From assembly GCF_008642355.1 (NCBI RefSeq), contig NZ_CP029193.1, positions 868,001 through 932,000 on the forward strand: a DNA stretch of 64,000 bases. The letters run 5' to 3'. Of the stretch, positions 8,130-15,623 are shown one piece after another. The notes below the pieces were generated by a model. The model ran no database searches and was not told the origin of the DNA. It worked only from the letters and a program-made list of their open reading frames with translations. Source of the stretch: Streptomyces venezuelae (GTDB lineage: Bacteria; Actinomycetota; Actinomycetes; Streptomycetales; Streptomycetaceae). The position numbers were made by a program, and so were the translations under genes. How positions within the stretch are numbered: position 1 is the first letter of the stretch; every line of letters starts with the position of its first letter.

Positions 8130-10058
8130 TCAGGCCGCCTGGCTCCGGCCGGAGCCGGAGACAGCGCCGCGGTACCAGTACTCGAGGGTCAGCACATGCC
8201 ACAGATGCTTGGAGAAGTCCCGCTGACCGGCGGCGTCCTCGGCGACCATGCGGGCCAGCGCGTCGCGGCGCAGGATCCCGGAGTTCACGAGCACGCCGTC
8301 GTTGACGACCTCGCGCACCAGCGGCGCCAGGTCCCGGCTCATCCAGGCCCGCAGCGGCGCGCTGAACAGGCCCTTGGGCCGGTACACGATCTCCTTGGGC
8401 AGGATCGAGGTGGCGGCCTCCTTGAGGACGGCCTTGCCCTGCCGCCCCACGATCTTGCGGTCGCCCGGCACGGTGAACGCCGCCCTGACCACGTCGACGT
8501 CGACGTACGGCACGCGCACCTCGGTCGATGCGGCCATGCTGGAGCGGTCCGTGTAGGCGAGGTTGAGGCCCGGCAGGAACATCCGGGCGTCGGTCAGGCA
8601 CATGCGGTTGACGTGGTCGTCGAGTTCGTTGTCCCGGTAGACGTCCGCGTGCTCCGTCAGCACGTCGTCGACGGTCCCCGCCAGGTCCGGGTCGACGAGG
8701 GCGAGCAGTTCGTCCTGGTCGTACATGGTGTAGCTGCGGCGGAACGCGGTCTCCTCCGGCAGTCCCGCGAAGGAGAGGAACCGCTTGGCGAACCGCACCG
8801 AGCGGTAGCCCCGGCGGGCCGTCGCGACCGGCAGCCGGTCCACCACACCGGACACCCCTCGCCGCAGCGGCCCGGGGACGCGCTGGTAGCGCAGGGCGAG
8901 CAGGTTGGCCAGGTGCTTGCGGTACCCGGCGAACAGTTCGTCGGCGCCCATCCCGGAGAGCATCACCTTGACGCCGGCCTCGCGGGCGGCCGAGCAGATC
9001 AGGAATGTGTTGATCGCCGCGGGGTCGCCGATCGGCTCGTCCAGGGAGTACGTCATCTGCGGGAGCAGGTCGAGGACGTTCGGGGCGATCTCGATCTCGT
9101 GCAGGTCTACCCCGTACCGCCGGGCGACCTGCCGGGCGTAGCGCAGGTCGTCGGGCATCGCCTCGAACTTGGCGTCGGCGGCGCGGAATCCGATGGTGTA
9201 GGCGGAGATCCCCGGCTGGTGGCGGGCCGCGAGCGCGGTCAGGTAGCTGGAGTCGAGGCCGCCGGAGAGGAAGGTCGCCACGGGCACGTCGGAGAGCAGG
9301 TGCTGCCGGGTCGACTCCTCGACGATGGCGGCCAGGTCCGGCCGTTCGCCGCTGCGGGCCCGCTCCCGGCCCTCGGCGGCGACGTCCTTCAGGTTCCAGT
9401 ACGTGCCGCGCTCCTCCCGGCCGTCGGGCCGGATCCGCAGCCAGCTTCCCGGCGGCAGCTTCTCCGCCTCGCGGAACGCGCACCGCGAGTCGGGGACCCA
9501 GTAGTAGAGGAGCGAGGCCACCAGGGCCGCGTGGTCGACGTCGAGGGATCCGCCGGTGACGGCGGCGAGCGCCTTCAGCTCGGAGGCGAACACCATGCCC
9601 CCGCCGCGCCGCAGCAGGAACAGCGGCTTGATGCCGAGCTGGTCGCGGGCGAGCACGAGTTCGCCGGTGCGCTCGTCGAAGACGGCGAACGCGAACATGC
9701 CGCGCAGCCGGGGCAGGCAGTCCGTGCCCCAGCGCCGCCAGGCCTCCAGGAGCACCTCGGTGTCGGAGGTGCCGCGGAAGCGCACCCCGGCGCCGGTCAG
9801 TTCGGCACGGAGTTCGGGCGCGTTGTACAGCTCGCCGTTGTAGGTGAGGGAGAGGCCGTCCGAGACCATCGGCTGGGCGCCGGTCTCGGAGAGATCGATG
9901 ATGGCCAGGCGACGGTGCCCGAGGTGCACTTCGCCGTCACCGGCCGGGTGGCTGTACCTGCCCGACCCGTCGGGGCCGCGGTGGGCGAGGACGTCGGTGA
10001 GCCGGTCGGTCACCGCCTTGCCGTCGGGCCAACGGTACGTTCCTGCGATGCCGCACAT
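8130..10058 (-). CDS. asnB: Asparagine synthase-like glutamine amidotransferase
   Basis: A 642-residue class II amidotransferase. Met-Cys2-Gly-Ile at the N-terminus is the Ntn nucleophile of the glutaminase domain (residues 1 to about 200). The synthase domain carries the ATP-pyrophosphatase loop SGGLDSS (about residue 265) and later SGMGADELFAGY. Free-standing AsnB makes asparagine from aspartate, but within surface polysaccharide operons AsnB-like enzymes (WbpS in Pseudomonas is the named example) amidate hexuronic acids. The neighbouring GDP-mannose dehydrogenase, lyase and oxidoreductase make that second role more likely here; this is inference. ATG at 10058 follows the Wzz-like stop by 3 nt. 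The gene symbol reflects the family, not a proven asparagine biosynthetic role. Confidence 0.88.
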   Translation of the reverse strand: MCGIAGTYRWPDGKAVTDRLTDVLAHRGPDGSGRYSHPAGDGEVHLGHRRLAIIDLSETGAQPMVSDGLSLTYNGELYNAPELRAELTGAGVRFRGTSDTEVLLEAWRRWGTDCLPRLRGMFAFAVFDERTGELVLARDQLGIKPLFLLRRGGGMVFASELKALAAVTGGSLDVDHAALVASLLYYWVPDSRCAFREAEKLPPGSWLRIRPDGREERGTYWNLKDVAAEGRERARSGERPDLAAIVEESTRQHLLSDVPVATFLSGGLDSSYLTALAARHQPGISAYTIGFRAADAKFEAMPDDLRYARQVARRYGVDLHEIEIAPNVLDLLPQMTYSLDEPIGDPAAINTFLICSAAREAGVKVMLSGMGADELFAGYRKHLANLLALRYQRVPGPLRRGVSGVVDRLPVATARRGYRSVRFAKRFLSFAGLPEETAFRRSYTMYDQDELLALVDPDLAGTVDDVLTEHADVYRDNELDDHVNRMCLTDARMFLPGLNLAYTDRSSMAASTEVRVPYVDVDVVRAAFTVPGDRKIVGRQGKAVLKEAATSILPKEIVYRPKGLFSAPLRAWMSRDLAPLVREVVNDGVLVNSGILRRDALARMVAEDAAGQRDFSKHLWHVLTLEYWYRGAVSGSGRSQAA

Positions 10059-10061
10059 GTT

Positions 10062-11591
10062 CTACCTGGCCTCCTGGTCGCTGTACGGGACCCGTGCGGC
10101 CGGCACCGACGGCCTTTCCGTCCGCGGCTGCCCAGTCCCGTTCTGCCGGGGCAGCCGCTCATGAGGGCCTCGCAGCGCGGTGTGCAGTCCGTCCCACAGC
10201 GTGCCGTCGGTCCGGTCGCGGGGGTCGGGGTCGATCAGCACGACGCCGATCACCGGGATGCGCTGGTCGGCGAGTTGGCGTGCGACGGTGTGCAACCAGG
10301 CGGCGCTGCCGTGTCCGGCCCGTACGACGAGCACGGCCTGGCCGCCCAGGTACTGGAGGTCGGTCCACGCCGTGCCGGGCGCGACGGAGCCGACGCCGAT
10401 GCGGCGCACCTGGTGCGACACGGTCGCGGCACGCTCGCCGCCGACGATCGTGACGTCCCCGGGTATGCGGCGGCTGTCGGAGAGTTCCGAGCCGGGCAGG
10501 CCGTCGATGACGACGACGGGCCCCTCCGCCGCGAGCACCCCCGCGACGTCCAGGGCGAGCGCGCTCGTGCTGCGCGCGCACCCCAGTTCCAGCAGGGACA
10601 CCGGTTCCTTGGAGCCGCGCGCGGTGCGGGCGAGGGAGGCGGCGAGCCGTTCGCGTGCCACCCGGGTGCGCTTGAGCTGCCAGCGCCCTGCCGGGCGGCG
10701 CGGAACCCGGGGCAGCTCGGCGATGACCGAGGCGCCCAGGTGCGCCGCCATCTCCCGGCGCAGCACGGGCCGGTCGGCCACCAGGGAGGTGACGGCGGCC
10801 AGCGCCAGACCGAGGACGAGCCCGAGGACGAGCCCGATCGCGGCCTTCGTGGCGGCCGACTTGGGCAGCGACTGTTCCACCGCGCGTGGGGCGTCCACGA
10901 TCTGCGTACCGGCGATGATCTTGGGCGTGCCCATCTGGGCTTCCTCGGCGCGCTGGTCGTAGTCGGCGATGCGCGAGGTGAGTTCGGCGCGGCGGGAGAA
11001 GAGGGACTCGATGCTCGCGGAGTCCTGCGGGTCGGTCTCCGGCGACCTGTCGCCGATCGACTCGTTGACCTCCTTGAGTTCGTCCCGCATGCGGTCGCGC
11101 TGGTCGCGCAGCGCCTTGGCCTCGGCCTTCGCGGCCGCCTGCATCCGGCGTACGTGGTCGGCGACGAACGCGTCCGCCAGCGCTTTCGCTCGCGCGACCG
11201 CGTCGGCGTCGTCCTTGCCCGTCACGTCGATCTGCATGAGGTTGTTGGTCAGGCCGGTGCCCCGGTAGTCCTGGAGGAAGTCCTCGGGCTTCTCGGTGGA
11301 CTCGAGGGACTGGAGGGCCTTGCCCGCGATGCGGGTGGTCCCCAGGATCTCGACGTCGGTGCGGATCAGCGTGCCGGTGTCGTTGGGCTGGTCCTCCTGG
11401 TGGGCGACGAGCACCTTGGTCACCGCGCTCGGCGGGGGCGGCATGAGGACCGCGAGGGCCGCGCCGATCAGGAATCCGAGGAGCGCGAGCGAGCACCAGA
11501 GGCGGCGGCGCCTGCGTACCGACACCACCAGGGAGTGCAGGTCGAAGAGCGGGGTGGGCGCCGGGGCGTCCGCGGTCGCGTTCGTCGTCAC
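10062..11591 (-). CDS. Wzz-like chain-length determinant with degenerate BY-kinase-like domain
   Basis: A 509-residue membrane protein. A basic segment precedes TM1 (about residues 31-50); an extracytoplasmic region with a coiled coil (about 150-215, rich in Lys/Glu/Arg/Asp) follows; TM2 (GLVLGLVLGLALAAV) lies near residue 245. A cytoplasmic domain shaped like a bacterial tyrosine kinase comes next. Where Walker A should be, the sequence reads LELGCARSTSALAL with no invariant Lys, and the Walker A' position reads VVVIDGLPGS without the usual Asp. There is no C-terminal tyrosine cluster. It is therefore probably a structural regulator of chain length or export rather than an active kinase. GTG at 11591 overlaps the upstream stop (GTGA). 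Confidence 0.8.
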   Translation of the reverse strand: MTTNATADAPAPTPLFDLHSLVVSVRRRRRLWCSLALLGFLIGAALAVLMPPPPSAVTKVLVAHQEDQPNDTGTLIRTDVEILGTTRIAGKALQSLESTEKPEDFLQDYRGTGLTNNLMQIDVTGKDDADAVARAKALADAFVADHVRRMQAAAKAEAKALRDQRDRMRDELKEVNESIGDRSPETDPQDSASIESLFSRRAELTSRIADYDQRAEEAQMGTPKIIAGTQIVDAPRAVEQSLPKSAATKAAIGLVLGLVLGLALAAVTSLVADRPVLRREMAAHLGASVIAELPRVPRRPAGRWQLKRTRVARERLAASLARTARGSKEPVSLLELGCARSTSALALDVAGVLAAEGPVVVIDGLPGSELSDSRRIPGDVTIVGGERAATVSHQVRRIGVGSVAPGTAWTDLQYLGGQAVLVVRAGHGSAAWLHTVARQLADQRIPVIGVVLIDPDPRDRTDGTLWDGLHTALRGPHERLPRQNGTGQPRTERPSVPAARVPYSDQEAR

Positions 11592-12982
11592 GCCGGGCCT
11601 CCCGTCGCGTTGCCGCGCACGGCGAGGGCCAGGGTGGCCTTCTCCGGGGGCTGGTCGGCGGGGCGGTCCTCGCGGGCGCGGACCGCGCCCGCGACGACGA
11701 CGCCGACGATTTCGTGCCCGCCGTCCGCGCACGCCTCGGCGATGCCGGCGAGCTCGGCGGCGGTCCAGTTGCCCGCGCTGAGCACGACCAGGGCGCCGGA
11801 CTCGGCGCCGCTGTCCGGCACGACGGGCCGTGACACCGGGACCTCGACGACGCGCAGCGCGGGGTACCCCCTGTTCGCGGCGTTCACGGACGGATCGCTC
11901 GCGGACTCGGCGACGAGCTGCCCGGCGGCCCGGTGGGCGACCTCGTCCCCCTCGGGCACGACGACGAGGAGCCGCCGGGCGGCGGGCATCTTGTTGCGGA
12001 GGCGGGTGCACACGCGCCGGTAGCGGATGCGCCGTCCTGCCTCGTCGGCGGAGCGCTGCGGGGCAGGTGTGTCCCAGCGGGTGTCGAGGCCGAGGAAGTG
12101 GCGCACCATCGCTCGCGGGCCGTCCGGCCGGTGCGCGCGTCCTTCGTCGGGTACGTCGACGGTGCCGAGCAGTTCGGAGCGGAGCGCCGCGGCGATCTCG
12201 GGTTCGGTGCGCAGCCTGCGGTTCGTGCGGGCGGCGGCGAGGTGGCCGATGACGGCGGACACCAGGAAGAGGAGCGCCCCGCCGGCCATGAGCTGGGTGC
12301 GCGTCGGAGGTGCCTCGCCGGTCGGCTTGGGCGACTTCCCCATGACGACCATGCCGGCCTTGCCGGACACGGTCTCGGCCTGGTCCAGCTTCTTCATGGC
12401 CTCCTCCAGCGAGGCCCGCAGCTTCTCCAGGGACGTGCGGGCCTGTACGCCTTCGACGGTCCGGCCCGGGTCGGCCGAGTCGGCGAGTTCGCTGATGCGG
12501 CGGTTGGTCGCCTCCACCTTCTTGCGCAGGGCCTCGGGGCCCGTCTCCGTTCCGTCGTCGGTGCTGCCGCCCGTGAGCCGTGCGGAGAAGCTGACGAACT
12601 CCTGTGCCACCCGGTCGGAGAGCTCCTGTGCGCGCTCCGGGCTCTCTGCCGTTCCCGAGATCTTGATGATGTTCCCGTCCGTGGCCTTGGCGCCGACCTT
12701 GTCCTTGAGTTCGGTGGCGTCGACGTCCTTCCATCCGAGCTCGGCGGCCGCGCGGTCGACGACCGACGAACTGGTCGCGACCTGTGCCTGGGTGAGCAGT
12801 TCGCGCTCCTCCCACTGCCCCGGCAGGAGTACGGACGCCGATGCCGTGTACCGGGGCGGGAAGAGCACCACCGAGGCGCCGTACCCGACGAGTGCGCCCA
12901 CCAGGGTGAGGACCGCGAGCAGCCGCCACCTGCGGCGGAGTATCCGGCCGACCGTGGCCAGTCGTATCGTTTCGTCGCTCAA
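11588..12982 (-). CDS. Wzz/chain-length determinant-like protein (paralogue of the next gene)
   Basis: A 464-residue inner-membrane protein with a short cytoplasmic N-terminus, TM1 (LLAVLTLVGALVGYGASVV), a periplasm-facing Wzz domain starting FPPRYTASASVLLP, and TM2 (MAGGALLFLVSAVIGHL) around residue 232. The C-terminal cytoplasmic part (RLLVVVPEGDEVAHRAAGQL) resembles a P-loop kinase fold that has lost the Walker Lys. It presumably sets polymer length together with the adjacent paralogue. Start TTG at 12982 is supported by GGAGGAGG 8 nt upstream and by a 4-nt overlap with the glycosyltransferase gene (TTGA). The Pro at FPP after TM1 fits the Wzz family. Confidence 0.8.
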   Translation of the reverse strand: MSDETIRLATVGRILRRRWRLLAVLTLVGALVGYGASVVLFPPRYTASASVLLPGQWEERELLTQAQVATSSSVVDRAAAELGWKDVDATELKDKVGAKATDGNIIKISGTAESPERAQELSDRVAQEFVSFSARLTGGSTDDGTETGPEALRKKVEATNRRISELADSADPGRTVEGVQARTSLEKLRASLEEAMKKLDQAETVSGKAGMVVMGKSPKPTGEAPPTRTQLMAGGALLFLVSAVIGHLAAARTNRRLRTEPEIAAALRSELLGTVDVPDEGRAHRPDGPRAMVRHFLGLDTRWDTPAPQRSADEAGRRIRYRRVCTRLRNKMPAARRLLVVVPEGDEVAHRAAGQLVAESASDPSVNAANRGYPALRVVEVPVSRPVVPDSGAESGALVVLSAGNWTAAELAGIAEACADGGHEIVGVVVAGAVRAREDRPADQPPEKATLALAVRGNATGGPA

Positions 12983-14244
12983 CGGAGCCGCCTCCTCCCC
13001 TGGCGTCCCGGAGCGGCTCTCGGCGCCGCGGTGCGTCCGCGGCAGGCGGCGTCGTAGGCGGCGAGCAGTTGCTTCTGGGAGTTCTGCCAGGAGAGCGGGC
13101 CGGTGATCCGCTCCTGGCCGATCGCGCCCATGCGGGCGCGCTTCTCCGGGTCGTCGAGCAGCTCCGTGACGAGCTTCGCGAACTGCGCCTCGTCGTTGGC
13201 GGGCGCGTAGACGGCGGCGTCACCGGCGGAGACGCGGGCCTCGCGCAGGTCGAACGAGACGATCGGCTTGCCCATCGCCATGTACTCGAGGACCTTGTTC
13301 ATGGTCGACACGTCGTTGAGCGGGTTGTGCGGGTCGGGCGAGAGGCACACGTCGGCGGTGGACAGGTAGCGCACCAGGTCGGCGTCGGGTATTCGCCCGG
13401 TGAACTCCACCTGGTCGGAGAGCCCGAGCTCCCCGGACAGTTCCACCATCGCGTCGAAGGCGTCGCCCGCGCCGACGAACACCGCGTGCCAGTCGGTCCT
13501 GCCGAGTTCGTCGCGGAGTCGCGCGAGGGCCCGCAGGGCGTAGTCGACGCCGTCCTGCGGTCCCATGACGCCGAGGTAGCAGAGCAGATGGGGCTTGCCG
13601 TTCTTCAACTCCGGTTCGGCAGCCACCGGTTGGAACCGCTCCACCTGGGGCGCGCTGCGCACCACGAAGACGTCCTCCGGCCGTTTGCCGCCGCGGCTCA
13701 CCGCGACGTCCCGGTAGCTCTCGTTGGTGGCGAGGACGATGTCGGCGGCCCGGTAGGTCATCCGTTCCAGCGCGCGCACGCCCCGGTAGAGGAGGTCCTC
13801 GCCGCGGTCGAACCGGGAGAGGTACAGCTCCGGCACGAGGTCGTGCTGGTCGAAGACGAACTGTGCGCCGCGCCGGGTCAGCCACCGGACCGGCAGGAAC
13901 AGCAGGTCCGGCGGGTTGCAGGCGTGGACCACGTGGACCGGGCCGACCTCGCGGATCAGCCGTGCGGTGTGCCACAGCGCCGATCCGTACTCCCGCACAT
14001 AGCCGGCGGGGCCCCAGGTGGCGGCGCGCAACGGGTAGCGGTGGATCCGCACCCCGTCGATCTCCGCCTCCGGTTCGGTGTCCCGTTTGGTGCCCTGGGG
14101 GCAGATGACGTGCACCGTCCACCCCGCGTCGCGGAGCGTCGTGCACTCCTGCCACACCCGCCGGTCGAACGGCACCGACAGGTTCTCCACCAGGATCAGC
14201 GCGCGCCGGCGGGGCCGGTCGTCTTGTACCGCATTACCAAGCAA
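12979..14244 (-). CDS. Glycosyltransferase family 4
   Basis: A 421-residue GT-B glycosyltransferase. The N-terminal domain opens with RRRALILVENLSVPFDRRVWQE, a sequence typical of WbuB/WcaI-like GT4 enzymes. The C-terminal domain contains HLLCYLGVMGPQDGVDYALRAL and the donor-site region EYMAMGKPIVSFDLREARV. It probably adds an early sugar of the repeat unit using a nucleotide sugar at the cytoplasmic face. TTG at 14244 is the only reasonable start in frame; it overlaps the end of the dehydrogenase gene by 11 nt and has only a weak ribosome binding site, so translational coupling is likely. The overlap with the following Wzz-like gene is 4 nt. Confidence 0.83.
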   Translation of the reverse strand: MLGNAVQDDRPRRRALILVENLSVPFDRRVWQECTTLRDAGWTVHVICPQGTKRDTEPEAEIDGVRIHRYPLRAATWGPAGYVREYGSALWHTARLIREVGPVHVVHACNPPDLLFLPVRWLTRRGAQFVFDQHDLVPELYLSRFDRGEDLLYRGVRALERMTYRAADIVLATNESYRDVAVSRGGKRPEDVFVVRSAPQVERFQPVAAEPELKNGKPHLLCYLGVMGPQDGVDYALRALARLRDELGRTDWHAVFVGAGDAFDAMVELSGELGLSDQVEFTGRIPDADLVRYLSTADVCLSPDPHNPLNDVSTMNKVLEYMAMGKPIVSFDLREARVSAGDAAVYAPANDEAQFAKLVTELLDDPEKRARMGAIGQERITGPLSWQNSQKQLLAAYDAACRGRTAAPRAAPGRQGRRRLR

Positions 14245-15550
14245 GGCCCACGTACCCGGGTTCGGTCCGGCGCGCGTCGGCGTCGGGAAGGTGGATGAGG
14301 TCGATGAGCACCGGCGACTCGCCGTGGGGCAGCGCCGCGAGCACGGCCGGGTCCTTGGTCCCGACCAGGCACACGTCGGCGTGCTCCAGTACGTCGTCGA
14401 CGGAGTCGGCGAGCAGCTGCGCGAGGTGCGGCAACCGGGTCTCGATGTATTCGCGGTTGGCGCCGATCAGCCGCGAGAGGCTGACGTTGGCGTCGTAGAT
14501 CCGCAGGTCGTACCCCTTGCCGAAGAGTCTCTCCGCGAGTTCGACGAGCGGGCTCTCGCGGAGGTCGTCGGTGCCGGGCTTGAAGGAGAGCCCGAACATC
14601 CCCACCCGGCGCCTGCCGGTGCGCTCGACCAGTTCGACCGCGCGCTGCAGGTGGTCGGCGTTGGAGGGCAGGACGTGGGACAGGATGGGCACCGAGACGT
14701 CGGCGCGCTGCGCGGCGTGGACCAGGCTGCGCAGGTCCTTGGGGAGGCAGGAGCCGCCGAAGGCGAAGCCGGGCCGCAGGTAGGCGGGGCTGATGTTCAG
14801 TTTGCGGTCGGCCATGAACACGTCCATGACCTGGTGCGAGTCGACGCCGAGCGCCTGGCACACGGCGCCCAGTTCGTTGGCGAAGCCGATCTTGAGGCCG
14901 TGGAACGCGTTGTCCGCGTACTTGATCGCCTCCGCCGTCGGGACGGGCACCCGGAACACCTCGCCGGGCAGTCCCTCGTACAGCGCGGCGACCGCGTCGC
15001 CGCTGGCCGGGTCGAGTTCGCCGATGACGGTCTTGGGCGGGTCGAAGAAGTCCCGCACGCTCGTGCCCTCGCGCAGGAACTCGGGGTTGACCGCGACGCC
15101 GAAGTCGACCCCGGCCGTGCCGCCGATGTGCTTCTCCAGGATGGGCACGAGCAGGTTGAGGCAGGTGCCGGGGAGCATGGTGCTGCGGAAGACGACGGTG
15201 TGCCGTCCGCCCCGCTCGGCGAGCGCGATGCCGATCTCCTCGGTGACGCGCTCCAAGTACGTGGTGCACAGGCTGCCGTTGGGCTCCGACGGCGTGCCCA
15301 CGCAGATCAGCGACACCTCGCTGTCCATGATCGCTTCGCGGACGTCGGTGGTGGCGCGCAACGCCCCGGTCCGTACGACGTCGGCGGTGAGCTCGCCGAT
15401 CCGCTCCTCGACCACGGGGGCCTTGCCGTCGTTGACCAGGTCGACCTTCACCTGGTTCACGTCGACACCGACGACCTCGTGCCCCCTGCCGGCCAGGCAC
15501 GCGGCCGACACACAGCCCACGTAGCCGAGCCCGAAAACGCTGACCTTCAT
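14234..15550 (-). CDS. algD: GDP-mannose 6-dehydrogenase (AlgD-type)
   Basis: A 438-residue NAD-dependent sugar-nucleotide 6-dehydrogenase that should oxidise GDP-mannose to GDP-mannuronic acid. The N-terminus MKVSVFGLGYVG is the Rossmann loop. The catalytic segment GFAFGGSCLPKD places the Cys codon at 14749-14747, residue 268, the same number as the catalytic Cys of Pseudomonas AlgD (436 residues). LNISPAYLRPGFAF, GLSFKPGTDDLRESPLVEL and GANREYIE also match AlgD better than UDP-glucose dehydrogenases as I remember them. Substrate choice between GDP-mannose and a UDP-sugar remains to be tested. It is the second gene of the operon, 73 nt after the sugar transferase stop, with a hairpin in that gap. 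The start is ATG at 15550. Confidence 0.82.
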   Translation of the reverse strand: MKVSVFGLGYVGCVSAACLAGRGHEVVGVDVNQVKVDLVNDGKAPVVEERIGELTADVVRTGALRATTDVREAIMDSEVSLICVGTPSEPNGSLCTTYLERVTEEIGIALAERGGRHTVVFRSTMLPGTCLNLLVPILEKHIGGTAGVDFGVAVNPEFLREGTSVRDFFDPPKTVIGELDPASGDAVAALYEGLPGEVFRVPVPTAEAIKYADNAFHGLKIGFANELGAVCQALGVDSHQVMDVFMADRKLNISPAYLRPGFAFGGSCLPKDLRSLVHAAQRADVSVPILSHVLPSNADHLQRAVELVERTGRRRVGMFGLSFKPGTDDLRESPLVELAERLFGKGYDLRIYDANVSLSRLIGANREYIETRLPHLAQLLADSVDDVLEHADVCLVGTKDPAVLAALPHGESPVLIDLIHLPDADARRTEPGYVGLAW

Positions 15551-15566
15551 GACTGGCCACTCCCCC

Positions 15567-15587
15567 CAGGCCGGCTGTCCCGGCCTG
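15567..15587 (-). terminator. Intercistronic hairpin between sugar transferase and dehydrogenase genes
   Basis: Perfect 8-bp stem CAGGCCGG / CCGGCCTG with a 5-nt loop, in the 73-bp gap inside the operon. There is no T-tract, so it may attenuate transcription or protect mRNA ends rather than fully terminate. Confidence 0.45.
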
Positions 15588-15623
15588 CTGTACGCGTCCT
15601 GTGCGGACGCCGGTCCCCGTGCA

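Noticed and set aside
8196..12023. 1275-codon open frame on the plus strand
   Set aside because: It lies opposite asnB and two wzz-like genes, has low-complexity Val/Gly/Arg composition and no domain; it is a GC-bias artefact.
10062..13223. Single 1053-codon protein covering both Wzz-like genes
   Set aside because: The N-terminal half is a wrong-frame translation of the first Wzz-like gene; the real start is GTG 11591, overlapping the previous stop.
14234..15550. UDP-glucose 6-dehydrogenase annotation
   Set aside because: Cys268 and the long C-terminal motifs match AlgD-type GDP-mannose dehydrogenases better; substrate still needs assay.
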